A DNA stretch of 12,466 nucleotides from the NCBI GenBank assembly GCA_021159265.1, contig JAGGSD010000265.1:1-12466 (forward strand). The letters are read 5' to 3'. A model generated the notes under the pieces. It had not been told where the DNA came from and searched no databases. It worked only from the letters and a program-made list of their open reading frames with translations. This DNA comes from Syntrophobacterales bacterium. GTDB lineage: Bacteria > Desulfobacterota > Syntrophia > Syntrophales > UBA6807. Shown in pieces: positions 1 through 8,361 of this stretch (its first letter is position 1; each line of letters starts with the position of its first letter). The position numbers were made by a program, and so were the translations under genes.

Positions 1-90
1 AATCTACGTTTTCAGCCCGTTTTTCGCGTAGATCTGTCGGCTGACTTTTTACGAAGGCATCAAACTTAAAATACAAATACAGGTGACAAT
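1..90 (+). promoter_or_regulatory. Non-coding leader upstream of dnaN
   Basis: Short non-coding stretch before dnaN. It contains a 7-bp inverted repeat, ATCTACG at 2-8 and CGTAGAT at 27-33, and a second possible pairing of TCAGCC (12-17) with GGCTGA (39-44). The two are mutually exclusive, so alternative folds or the tail of an upstream terminator are possible. AGGTGA at 81-86, four bases before the ATG, is the ribosome binding site of dnaN. I see no DnaA box (TTATCCACA-like) and no convincing -35/-10 pair here. Confidence 0.45.
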
Positions 91-1200
91 ATGGAATTTA
101 ATGTGGAAAGAAATACTTTTTTAGAAGGAATACAGAAAACTCTTGGAATAGTGGAAAGAAAAACAACAATACCAATACTAAATAATGTTCTTATTAAAGC
201 AGATAATAATCAAATAAGAATAATAGCAACAGATCGAGAAATAGGTTTGATATCAGATTATAAAGCAGATGTTGTTATTCCAGGTGAAATAACGGTATCT
301 GCTAGAAAACTATTTGAAATGATTAGGGAAATACAGGGAAATATAATCAATATAAAAAAAATGGATAATAATTGGGTGAATATTACATGTGAAAAAATAG
401 ATTATAGAATTCCGGGGATAGCAACTGATGATTTTCCAGAAGTGCCCGATAATCAAGATGTTAGTTTATCGACAATTCCTTGTGGTATTCTGAAAGAAAT
501 GATTTATAAGACGTTTTTTGCTGTTTCAAATGATGAGATGAAAGTAAGTCTTACCGGGGTATTTTTCCATATGGAAAAGGGGTTGATTGAAATGGTTGCC
601 ACAGATGGGCACAGATTATCTATTGCAAAAACACAGTATGAAGATGAGATGCCTTCTAATCTTGATATTGAAGGTATTATAATACCAAGAAAGGGAGTCA
701 GTGAAATAAGAAAGCTTGTTGATGATGAAAATGATAGCGTCCAAATAGGGGTTACGAAAGGGGTATGTATCGTCAAAAAAGGCAGCACGCTGTTAAGAGT
801 CAGTTTACTGGATGCGGAATATCCTGATTATCATAAAGTTATACCCGAGGGGGATGGAATTAGAGTACATGTGAATAGGGACATGATATTACATTCATTG
901 AAGAGAATGAATGTAATATCGAGCGAGAGGTTTAGCGGTGTCAAAATAAGGGTTGCAAATAATAAGATGGTATTAAGTTCAACTAATCCAGATGTTGGGG
1001 AGGCTAATGATGAAATAGATATATCTTATAGTGGGAAAGAGTGTGAAATGGGGTATAATGTAAAATATCTAATTGATGCGATAGATGTTATCGGTGAAGA
1101 TAATATATTGATTGAGATGAGAGAGGCATATGGACCCGGAGTAGTTATGTCATCGGGTAGCGATAAATATATATGTGTGATTATGCCATTGAGATTATAA
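91..1200 (+). CDS. dnaN: DNA polymerase III beta subunit (sliding clamp)
   Basis: Encodes the ring-shaped clamp that tethers DNA polymerase III and other replication and repair enzymes to DNA. The 369 residues match the family's usual length of about 366, and the three repeated clamp domains fit (roughly 1-120, 125-245 and 246-369). Recognisable parts are the N-terminal segment with ERKTTIPILNNVLI, ATDGHRLSIA near 170-180, and the typical C-terminus ending VIMPLRL, which forms part of the partner-binding pocket. The ATG is preceded by AGGTGA at four bases. The gene ends 21 bases before gyrB in the same direction, so the two are probably co-transcribed. Its first third is unusually AT-rich, and 15 of the first 21 isoleucine codons are ATA, unlike gyrA downstream. 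Function is certain by family; the cause of the base bias is unknown. Confidence 0.97.
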   Translation: MEFNVERNTFLEGIQKTLGIVERKTTIPILNNVLIKADNNQIRIIATDREIGLISDYKADVVIPGEITVSARKLFEMIREIQGNIINIKKMDNNWVNITCEKIDYRIPGIATDDFPEVPDNQDVSLSTIPCGILKEMIYKTFFAVSNDEMKVSLTGVFFHMEKGLIEMVATDGHRLSIAKTQYEDEMPSNLDIEGIIIPRKGVSEIRKLVDDENDSVQIGVTKGVCIVKKGSTLLRVSLLDAEYPDYHKVIPEGDGIRVHVNRDMILHSLKRMNVISSERFSGVKIRVANNKMVLSSTNPDVGEANDEIDISYSGKECEMGYNVKYLIDAIDVIGEDNILIEMREAYGPGVVMSSGSDKYICVIMPLRL

Positions 1201-1221
1201 ATCAGGGGTTTTTAGGCAATT

Positions 1222-3627
1222 ATGGAATCTTATAGTGAAGACAGCATAAAGGTGCTTGAAGGTCTTGAGGCAGTAAGGAAAAGGCCTGCTATGTACATAG
1301 GTACTACAGGTAAAGAAGGTCTTCATCATCTTGTTTATGAAGTATTGGATAATAGTATTGATGAAGCATCGGCCGGGTTTTGTGATAAAATCGATATTAA
1401 AATCAGAGTAGATAATAGCGTTACTGTTGAAGATAATGGCCGGGGGATTCCTGTTGGTATACATAAGACGGAAAATATATCAGCAGCAGAAGTTGTGCTT
1501 ACAAAACTGCATGCCGGAGGGAAGTTTAGTAATGAAAGTTATAAGATATCCGGAGGTCTCCATGGGGTTGGCGTATCCGTTGTAAATGCACTTTCAACTC
1601 ACCTGGAATTGGAGGTAAGAAGAGACGGCAGGGTACACAGGCAGTATTATGAAAGGGGTATTCCCGTTGCTCCTCTTGAAGAGGTGGGCCATACAAAAAG
1701 GAGGGGAACTAAAATTACCTTTCAGCCAGACCCTGAAATATTCGAAGATATAGATTTTAGTTTTGAAATTCTTGCTAACAGGTTGAGAGAGTTAGCATTT
1801 TTAAATAAAGGGGTTGAAATCAATCTTTATGATGAAAGATCTGATAAAAAATCTAGATTTTTTTATGAGGGTGGAATCGTTTCATTTGTTGAATATATCA
1901 ACAGGAACAAAAGGACTCTTCATAAAAGACCTGTTTTTATACAGGGGTCGAAAGAAGATTGTGATGTTGAAGTGGCAATTCAGTATAATGATACGTATAC
2001 GGAAAATATTTTTTCGTTTGCCAACAGCATTAACACTATAGAGGGTGGAACACATCTAATCGGGTTCAGATCCGCACTTACGAGGGTTATCAATAATTAT
2101 GCCTCTGCAAATAATATATTAAAGAACGGGAAAGAGTCTCTGAAGGGTGATGACATCAGAGAGGGTCTTGCATGTGTAATTAGCGTTAAATTGTCGCAAC
2201 CCCAGTTTGAAGGGCAGACAAAAACAAAGCTGGGCAATAGTGATGTCAAAGGTTTGGTGGAGGGTATTGTCTATGAAAAAATGGGCACATATCTTGAGGA
2301 AAATCCAACGGTTGCAAAACAGATAGTAAGCAAGGCCGCTGAAGCGGCAAGGGCTCGTGAGGCGGCAAAAAAGGCAAGGGAGCTGACAAGGAGAAAATCT
2401 GCTCTCGAGGTGAGTTCACTTCCCGGAAAGCTGGCCGACTGTCAGGAAAAAGACCCTGCACAGAGTGAGCTATACCTTGTAGAGGGAGATTCCGCCGGCG
2501 GATCTGCCAAGCAGGGTCGGGACAGGAAAAACCAGGCCATCCTACCCCTCAGGGGAAAGGTATTAAATGTGGAAAAGGCACGATTTGATAAGATGCTTAA
2601 CAATACCGAGATCAAGTTTATTGTTACAGCCCTGGGAGCGGGTATAGGTAAGGATGATTACAATATTAGTAATTTAAGATATCATAAAATCATAATTATG
2701 ACTGATGCCGATGTGGACGGAGCACACATAAAAACCCTTTTACTGACTTTCTTTTTCAGACATATGAGAGAACTTATAGAAAGAGGATATTTATATATAG
2801 CTCAACCGCCCCTTTTCCGGATTGCTGACAAAGGCAGGGAAATATATATCGGCAAGGAAGATGAGATGGAAGATTACATCCTGAAGGGTGGCGTCGATAA
2901 GGTTCGGGTTATTTTGGGTGATGGGAGCAGTATTACAGGCCATCGTCTATTAAGCCTGATTAAAAAAGGAATAAGACTCGATACTATATTGAGTAAATTT
3001 CAAAATGAAGGAAAGAATAGAGAAATAGTCAGGTTACTGGCAGGAGACCCGGGTTTTAAAGAAAATGATTTCATGTACAAAGAAACGCTTACCAGGGTTG
3101 GAAAAAGAATTAGTATGGCAATGGCTGACCACGTCCATTCTTTCCATGTTAATATTGATGAGGAACATGGCGGATACAAGTTGTTTTTTAATTTATCGGA
3201 AAATGGACGAATTTCTACAGTGTATCACGATAAAGATATATTTAAGTTACCCAAATTCACCGAAGCAAGGGAACTTATGCGGCAGATAACCAACCTGGGA
3301 GGTGAAGCGCCTTACGAGGTAGTTGAAAAAGGCGTTGATAACGGGTCGCGGAAACAAATTGACAGTATGACCGCACTCATAGAATATGTGGTAGACAGTG
3401 GGAAGAAGGGCGTAACTATCCAGCGGTACAAGGGATTGGGAGAGATGAATCCCGAGCAGTTATGGGCAACGACAATGGATCCAGAAAAAAGAACATTGCT
3501 TCAAGTTCAAGTAGAAGATGCCGTGGTTGCCGATGAAATCTTTGCGACACTCATGGGGGATCAAGTTGAACCGAGAAGGGATTTTATTTATGAAAATGCG
3601 CTTCACGTATCCAACCTTGATTTGTAA
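1222..3627 (+). CDS. gyrB: DNA gyrase subunit B
   Basis: ATPase subunit of DNA gyrase, which with GyrA introduces negative supercoils. At 801 residues it is nearly the length of E. coli GyrB (804). The GHKL ATPase domain covers about 1-220, with Glu40, Asn44, Asp71 of DNGRGIP and the GGLHGVGVSVVNAL lid near 111-124. The transducer domain contains QTKTKLGN at 332-339, whose Lys336 should contact the ATP phosphate. The TOPRIM domain shows EGDSAGG from Glu421 and DADVDG at 495-500, the metal-binding acidic residues. The long insertion in TOPRIM (about 540-715), typical of proteobacterial GyrB, is present. The C-terminal RYKGLGEMNPEQLW motif follows. TAGG lies five bases before the ATG. It ends in tandem stops, TAATAA, with gyrA following after 132 bases. 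Confidence 0.98.
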   Translation: MESYSEDSIKVLEGLEAVRKRPAMYIGTTGKEGLHHLVYEVLDNSIDEASAGFCDKIDIKIRVDNSVTVEDNGRGIPVGIHKTENISAAEVVLTKLHAGGKFSNESYKISGGLHGVGVSVVNALSTHLELEVRRDGRVHRQYYERGIPVAPLEEVGHTKRRGTKITFQPDPEIFEDIDFSFEILANRLRELAFLNKGVEINLYDERSDKKSRFFYEGGIVSFVEYINRNKRTLHKRPVFIQGSKEDCDVEVAIQYNDTYTENIFSFANSINTIEGGTHLIGFRSALTRVINNYASANNILKNGKESLKGDDIREGLACVISVKLSQPQFEGQTKTKLGNSDVKGLVEGIVYEKMGTYLEENPTVAKQIVSKAAEAARAREAAKKARELTRRKSALEVSSLPGKLADCQEKDPAQSELYLVEGDSAGGSAKQGRDRKNQAILPLRGKVLNVEKARFDKMLNNTEIKFIVTALGAGIGKDDYNISNLRYHKIIIMTDADVDGAHIKTLLLTFFFRHMRELIERGYLYIAQPPLFRIADKGREIYIGKEDEMEDYILKGGVDKVRVILGDGSSITGHRLLSLIKKGIRLDTILSKFQNEGKNREIVRLLAGDPGFKENDFMYKETLTRVGKRISMAMADHVHSFHVNIDEEHGGYKLFFNLSENGRISTVYHDKDIFKLPKFTEARELMRQITNLGGEAPYEVVEKGVDNGSRKQIDSMTALIEYVVDSGKKGVTIQRYKGLGEMNPEQLWATTMDPEKRTLLQVQVEDAVVADEIFATLMGDQVEPRRDFIYENALHVSNLDL

Positions 3628-3690
3628 TAAGTCACGAAGCGCCGGAGACGTAAAATCACAAAAATCATATACCTGCCTTTTTATATCACA
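3628..3690. repeat. Possible relic of the CACGAA hairpin repeat between gyrB and gyrA
   Basis: Just after the gyrB stop codons, TCACGAAG at 3632-3639 and AAATCACAAAAATCA near 3653-3667 resemble the left arm of the ATCACGAA hairpin elements seen intact at 9654-9793 and 11087-11150. No matching right arm is present, so this would be a decayed fragment. The match is short and could be chance. Confidence 0.25.
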
Positions 3691-3759
3691 CTAAACAAAT
3701 AAAAGAGCATCAGTAGCAGGGCAGATTAATTTATTGCCTTGTTCCTTCGGGGGGATTTA

Positions 3760-6264
3760 ATGGATCAGATTTATCAGCGGAATATACCCGTAAATATAGA
3801 AGATGAAATGAAAAAGTCCTACATGGACTATGCAATGAGTGTGATTGTGGGTCGTGCTATTCCCGATGTTCGAGACGGACTGAAACCGGTTCACCGCAGA
3901 GCTTTATATGCTATGTATGAGCTGGGAAACAGGTGGAACAAGCCCTACAAGAAGTCGGCAAGGATCGTCGGTGATATTATTGGTAAGTATCATCCTCATG
4001 GCGATGCGGCGGCATATGATACGATTGTAAGGATGGCACAGGATTTTTCCATGAGATATCCTCTGGTTGATGGTCAGGGTAACTTCGGATCAGTCGACGG
4101 CGATTCTGCGGCGGCCATGAGGTACACAGAAGTCCGCATGTCGAGAATTGCGGAGGAGATTCTAGCCGATCTGGAAAAAAATACTGTTGATTTTATCCCA
4201 AACTACGACGGTTCCCTGGAGGAGCCGGAAGTTCTTCCCTCAAAGATACCTGAGTTACTTTTAAATGGAACGTCGGGGATTGCCGTAGGTGTTGCCACAA
4301 ATATTCCACCGCACAACCTGAGCGAACTCGTAGATGGAATCATTGCCTTGATTCATAATCCTGAGATCCAGTGGGACGGTCTTATGAAGTTTATCCAGGG
4401 TCCCGATTTTCCAACTGCGGGATTTATTAGTGGCAGGGAAGGAATCATTTCCGCCTATAAGACGGGAAGAGGCATTATCAGAATGAGGGGAAGGGCGCTT
4501 ATTGAGAGAAATGCGAGGAATGACAGGGAAAGTATCATAATTACAGAACTTCCGTACATGGTTAACAAGGCGAAGCTTATTGAGAAAATATCGGAACTGG
4601 TTAAAGAGAAAAAAATCAGCGGGATTTCCGATCTGAGAGATGAATCTGACAGAGATGGAATGAGAATAGTTATTGAATTGAAAAGAGACGAGATAGCCGG
4701 GATCACCCTCAATCAGCTTTACAAGCATACGCAGATCGAATCATCATTCGGAATCATCATGCTGGCTATAGATAATGGTCAGCCGAAGGTATTAAACCTC
4801 AAAGAAATCCTGGAAAAATTTGTCGATTTCAGAAAAGAGATTATAACCAGAAGAACGGTTTTTGACCTTAACAAAGCCCTGGCAAGACTTCATATACTTG
4901 AGGGAATTATTGTTGCCCTTAATAATATTGATGATGTGATTGCCATCATTAAGACATCGGGAACTCCCAAAGAGGCTGCGGGAGCGCTTTCGGAAAAATT
5001 TGGTCTGAGTGATATTCAGACAAAGGCAATCCTGGATATGAGGTTGCAGCGGTTAACAAACCTGGAGCAGAACAAGATAAATGAAGAATATGATGAAGTT
5101 TCGGCATTGGTTTCAAAGTTAAAAGGAATACTCGCGGATCCACAGAAGATACTTGATATTATCATTGAGGAAATGGAGGGTATAAAGAAAAAATATGGTG
5201 ATGGAAGAAGGACAGAAATTGTTCCGGACAGCGAAAATATCGATATCGAAGACTTGATTGTGGAAGAAGATATGGTAGTTACCATATCCCATCACGGTTA
5301 CGTTAAAAGAAACCCTGCGACGCTTTACAGAAGCCAGCACCGGGGAGGCCGTGGAAAAGTCGGTATGGGCACTAAGGAAGATGATTTCGTGGAGCGCATA
5401 TTTATTGCCTCTACACACAGCTATGTCCTGTGTTTTACTAATACCGGCAGGGTTCACTGGCTCAAAGTCCACCAGATTCCTCAGGCTGGAAGAGCGGCCA
5501 AGGGTAAAGCGATTGTGAATCTAATCGGTATATCAAACAAAGAACGTGTGACAGCGGTTCTTTCTGTACAAGATTTTGTCAGTGGAAAGTTTGTGTTTTT
5601 TGCCACAAAGAATGGGATCGTTAAAAAGACGGATCTCCTTGCCTATTCTCATCCGCGGGCGGGTGGAATTATTGCTATTACACTGGATGAAGGAGATGAT
5701 CTGATTTCAGTTAAGCTAACCGATGGAACCCAGGATGTCTTTTTAGGCACAAAAACGGGCAAGGCTATACGATTCAACGAGACGGCAGTCAGAAACAGTG
5801 GCAGAACAGCTAGAGGAGTCACAGGAATCAGGATGGGCAAAGAAGACGAAGTAGTCGGAATGGAGATTCTGGGTGATGGGAACTCCATTGTAACGATTTC
5901 GGAAAATGGGTACGGGAAAAGGACAGAGGTTCCCGAGTACAGAAGACAGGCCAGAGGCGGAAAGGGAATCATCAACCTGAAAACAGTTCCCAAGGTTGGA
6001 CTCGTTTCCGGGATCAAGCAGGTTGTTGGGAACGAAGATGTTATGTTAATCAGTAATGCCGGAAAGATCATCAGGATGAGGGTTAATGAAATATCTTTAT
6101 TACACAGAAGCACGCAGGGAGTTAAGCTGATCGAGCTTGATCCGGGAGAAATCCTGATTGGGCTTGCCAGGGCGGAAAGAGAGGACGAAGAGAGGGCAAG
6201 TAACATCGAAGATAATGATGCCTTTCCACCAGAACACATTCCCAACGATGATGTATCTGATTGA
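3760..6264 (+). CDS. gyrA: DNA gyrase subunit A
   Basis: DNA-cleaving and DNA-wrapping subunit of gyrase; partner of GyrB just upstream. I start it at the ATG at 3760, preceded by a GGGGGGA run at five bases, rather than at an upstream in-frame TTG at 3739. This gives 834 residues, and the catalytic tyrosine in AAMRYTEVR falls at Tyr122, exactly as in E. coli. The winged-helix breakage domain opens with the typical PVNIEDEMKKSYMDYAMSVI. The C-terminal beta-pinwheel carries the GyrA box as QHRGGRG at 526-532, marking true gyrase rather than topoisomerase IV. An acidic tail ends the protein. Residue 83, serine in E. coli and the main quinolone-contact position, is alanine here, while Asp87 is kept. 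Archease starts 19 bases after the stop, suggesting a shared transcript. Confidence 0.98.
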   Translation: MDQIYQRNIPVNIEDEMKKSYMDYAMSVIVGRAIPDVRDGLKPVHRRALYAMYELGNRWNKPYKKSARIVGDIIGKYHPHGDAAAYDTIVRMAQDFSMRYPLVDGQGNFGSVDGDSAAAMRYTEVRMSRIAEEILADLEKNTVDFIPNYDGSLEEPEVLPSKIPELLLNGTSGIAVGVATNIPPHNLSELVDGIIALIHNPEIQWDGLMKFIQGPDFPTAGFISGREGIISAYKTGRGIIRMRGRALIERNARNDRESIIITELPYMVNKAKLIEKISELVKEKKISGISDLRDESDRDGMRIVIELKRDEIAGITLNQLYKHTQIESSFGIIMLAIDNGQPKVLNLKEILEKFVDFRKEIITRRTVFDLNKALARLHILEGIIVALNNIDDVIAIIKTSGTPKEAAGALSEKFGLSDIQTKAILDMRLQRLTNLEQNKINEEYDEVSALVSKLKGILADPQKILDIIIEEMEGIKKKYGDGRRTEIVPDSENIDIEDLIVEEDMVVTISHHGYVKRNPATLYRSQHRGGRGKVGMGTKEDDFVERIFIASTHSYVLCFTNTGRVHWLKVHQIPQAGRAAKGKAIVNLIGISNKERVTAVLSVQDFVSGKFVFFATKNGIVKKTDLLAYSHPRAGGIIAITLDEGDDLISVKLTDGTQDVFLGTKTGKAIRFNETAVRNSGRTARGVTGIRMGKEDEVVGMEILGDGNSIVTISENGYGKRTEVPEYRRQARGGKGIINLKTVPKVGLVSGIKQVVGNEDVMLISNAGKIIRMRVNEISLLHRSTQGVKLIELDPGEILIGLARAEREDEERASNIEDNDAFPPEHIPNDDVSD

Positions 6265-6283
6265 TTGTAGCTTGTTGACATAA

Positions 6284-6730
6284 ATGAAAGTTAAACCTGA
6301 AATTTTAAACTCGAAACTTAAGTATAATATATTTGATCACACAGCCGATCTGGGGTTGGAAATATATGGCAAGGACGAAAGAGAACTTTTTTCTAATGCC
6401 GCTTTTGCTCTATTCAATATAATAACAGATATTAAATCTATTGGTATCCGGGAAAATCGCCATGTCAGTATTGAAGGTTCCGGCAGGGAAGACCTTCTTG
6501 TAAATTTTCTGCGGGAAATCTTATATCTGTTCAATGGGGAAGGATTTTTACTAAAGGATTTTTCTATTTCCAGATTAGACAGCCATCATCTGACCGGGGA
6601 AGCAAAAGGAGAATGCTTTGATCCAGACAAACACAGAATAAACACGGAAATAAAAGCTGTTACATACCACCAGGTAATGGTTCAAAAGACACCGCAGGGA
6701 TGGAAAGGAAGGGTTATTTGTGATGTCTGA
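6284..6730 (+). CDS. Archease, activator of RtcB RNA ligase
   Basis: Small metal-binding protein that speeds guanylylation of the RNA ligase RtcB and allows multiple turnover. Its 148 residues match the family. The signature DHTADLGLEIYG lies near 18-29, with Asp and His residues of the Ca-binding site. Also present are DPDKHRINTEIKAVTYHQ near 108-125 and the C-terminus VICDV ending on the conserved aspartate region. A stop codon (TAA, 6281-6283) directly precedes the ATG, so this start is forced; it gives about 12 more residues than the usual short N-terminus. No good Shine-Dalgarno is visible, and translation may be coupled to gyrA 19 bases upstream. It overlaps the rtcB start by 8 bases, which fits stoichiometric production of the two partners. 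Confidence 0.93.
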   Translation: MKVKPEILNSKLKYNIFDHTADLGLEIYGKDERELFSNAAFALFNIITDIKSIGIRENRHVSIEGSGREDLLVNFLREILYLFNGEGFLLKDFSISRLDSHHLTGEAKGECFDPDKHRINTEIKAVTYHQVMVQKTPQGWKGRVICDV

Positions 6731-8168
6731 GATCAAAATGCAAAGACTTGACGAATACCGCTGGATGATTCCTCCTGTCGAGGGAATGCGTGTTCCCGGC
6801 ATAATTTACTCCAGTGAGAAAATGATCGGGGGCATCGGATCAGATGAAAGTCCGAAACAGGTTGCAAATGTGGCATATCTGCCCGGTATCATAAAGTATT
6901 CACTAGCCATGCCCGATATGCACTGGGGATATGGTTTCCCAATTGGTGGTGTCGCGGCCTTTGATCTGGAAGAAGGAATTATATCCCCGGGTGGGGTCGG
7001 CTATGACATCAACTGTGGCGTTCGTATCATGACCACAACTCTCCAATTCGATGAAATTAAGAATGAGTTACACGATCTCGTTTACTCCCTTTTTAGCAAT
7101 ATTTCCTCAGGTGTAGGCTCGAAGGGGACCCTCAAGCTTTCTACTGATGAAGAAAAGAAGGTCTTGCGGGAGGGGGCGAAATGGGCAGTAAATAATGGAT
7201 ACGGTTCCCCGGATGATCTTGTTGCCACAGAGGATGGTGGTAAAATGGAGGGAGCCGACCCGGACTGTGTAAGCGACAGGGCGCTTGAAAGGGGAAAGCA
7301 GCAATTAGGCACGCTTGGTTCAGGCAATCATTTTCTTGAGATAGAGGTCGTGGAGGAGATATTTGATAAAAAAGTTGCTGCCGTTTTTGGATTGGAATCC
7401 GCGGGTCAGGTTGTTGTTGTCATACATAGTGGATCGCGGGGTTTCGGGTATCAGGTTTGTGATGATTACCTGGCGAAAATGGTAAAAAATATCAACAGAC
7501 TGGGATTTTCCCTGCCGGACAGGCAGTTGGCGTGTGCCTATATCAATTCAGATGAAGGCAGGAGATACTTTGCCGCAATGGCATGTGCTGCGAACTATGC
7601 CTGGGCAAACAGACAAATGCTGATGCACTGGGCAAGAGAGGTTTTTGAAAAAACCTTGCGAAAATCTCCCCGTGAAATCGGGATGAAACTATTGTATGAC
7701 GTTTGTCATAATATTGCGAAAATAGAAGAAATTCCCATAGATGGCAAAATGAGAAAAGTCTGTGTTCACCGAAAAGGCGCCACAAGGGCATTTCCCCCTG
7801 GTCATCCGGCGCTGCCTGATATATACAGCAAAGTTGGTCAGCCGGTCATCATACCCGGGGACATGGGAACAGGGTCGTATGTCCTTGCGGGAACGGAGAG
7901 AGCCTTTTCAGAAACATTCGGCAGTACATGTCATGGCGCCGGAAGGGTTATGAGTCGTGCCCGCGCCAAAAAAGCGAGCAGGGGAAGATCCATACAAAAG
8001 GAAATGGCAGACCGGAATGTTATTGTCATGGCTGCCGGAAGAGGCACACTTAAGGAGGAAATCCCAGAAGCATACAAGGATATAGATGCGGTGGTCGATG
8101 TAGTCAATAACACTGGTCTGTCAAGAAAAGTTGCTAAACTGCGGGCGGTTGGCTGTATTAAAGGGTAA
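6723..8168 (+). CDS. rtcB: RNA-splicing ligase RtcB
   Basis: GTP- and Mn-dependent ligase that joins RNA 2',3'-cyclic phosphate or 3'-phosphate ends to 5'-hydroxyl ends, acting in RNA repair. Starting at the ATG at 6723 it has 481 residues, and key residues fall at or beside the positions known from Pyrococcus horikoshii RtcB: Cys98 in DINCG, His203 in GSGNHFLEIE, His235 in VIHSGSRG, His329 in DVCHNIAK, and His404, the GMP-accepting histidine, in TCHGAGR. DMHWGYGFPIGG and GDMGTGSYVLAG are also present. All metal and nucleotide ligands are kept, so it should be active. AAGGAAGGG at 6705-6713 serves as ribosome binding site. A GTG at 6720 is an alternative start adding one residue. The gene overlaps archease by 8 bases. 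No intein is present. Confidence 0.98.
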   Translation: MSEIKMQRLDEYRWMIPPVEGMRVPGIIYSSEKMIGGIGSDESPKQVANVAYLPGIIKYSLAMPDMHWGYGFPIGGVAAFDLEEGIISPGGVGYDINCGVRIMTTTLQFDEIKNELHDLVYSLFSNISSGVGSKGTLKLSTDEEKKVLREGAKWAVNNGYGSPDDLVATEDGGKMEGADPDCVSDRALERGKQQLGTLGSGNHFLEIEVVEEIFDKKVAAVFGLESAGQVVVVIHSGSRGFGYQVCDDYLAKMVKNINRLGFSLPDRQLACAYINSDEGRRYFAAMACAANYAWANRQMLMHWAREVFEKTLRKSPREIGMKLLYDVCHNIAKIEEIPIDGKMRKVCVHRKGATRAFPPGHPALPDIYSKVGQPVIIPGDMGTGSYVLAGTERAFSETFGSTCHGAGRVMSRARAKKASRGRSIQKEMADRNVIVMAAGRGTLKEEIPEAYKDIDAVVDVVNNTGLSRKVAKLRAVGCIKG

Positions 8169-8198
8169 AAATTAACAGTTTCGTAAAAAGCGGATTTT

Positions 8199-8217
8199 CC
8201 CTCCCCTGGCGGGAGGG
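8199..8217. repeat. GC-rich hairpin after rtcB
   Basis: CCCTCCC (8199-8205) and GGGAGGG (8211-8217) form a perfect 7-bp stem with a 5-base loop, 31 bases after the rtcB stop. GGGGAGG just beyond could pair instead with CCTCCCC (8200-8206). It lacks a following T-run, so it looks more like part of a dispersed intergenic repeat or an mRNA-end stabiliser than a classical terminator. Confidence 0.5.
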
Positions 8218-8270
8218 GACAGGGGAGGCGTAACTGCAGGAAATAATGTTGTATTCACCTTCATCTTAAC

Positions 8271-8305
8271 CCCCCTTTCTTCAAGAGAAAGGGGGCGGTT
8301 TTGAC
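8271..8305 (+). terminator. Strong hairpin, probable transcription terminator for the rtcB transcript
   Basis: CCCCCTTTCT (8271-8280) pairs perfectly with AGAAAGGGGG (8286-8295) around a 5-base TCAAG loop. CGGTTTTGACTCTTT follows, a mixed T-rich tail. A 10-bp stem with a tail on this strand is consistent with intrinsic termination of the upstream gene set. The U-tract is interrupted, so termination may be partial. The same sequence may belong to a multi-copy intergenic repeat. Confidence 0.5.
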
Positions 8306-8311
8306 TCTTTG

Positions 8312-8345
8312 CGGGACCATTAAAAAATTTGACTTTTGAGTCCCG
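8312..8345. repeat. Inverted repeat CGGGAC/GTCCCG
   Basis: CGGGAC at 8312-8317 and GTCCCG at 8340-8345 flank a 22-base AT-rich spacer. The arms are short. It completes a series of three adjacent inverted repeats between rtcB and the MITE copy. Function unknown. Confidence 0.3.
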
Positions 8346-8361
8346 GATAATTAAATAAAAC

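Noticed and set aside
1..90. Chromosomal replication origin next to dnaN
   Set aside because: No DnaA boxes or AT-rich unwinding repeats are visible in the 90 bases available; an origin could lie outside the window.
3739..3759. Upstream TTG start for gyrA
   Set aside because: The ATG at 3760 has a G-rich ribosome binding site directly upstream and puts the catalytic tyrosine at 122 as in E. coli; the extra residues look untranslated.
5649..6281. Long antisense open frames opposite gyrA (also 4261-4728 and others)
   Set aside because: They overlap a strongly conserved gyrase gene, have serine/isoleucine-rich shadow composition and no ribosome binding site or recognisable domain.
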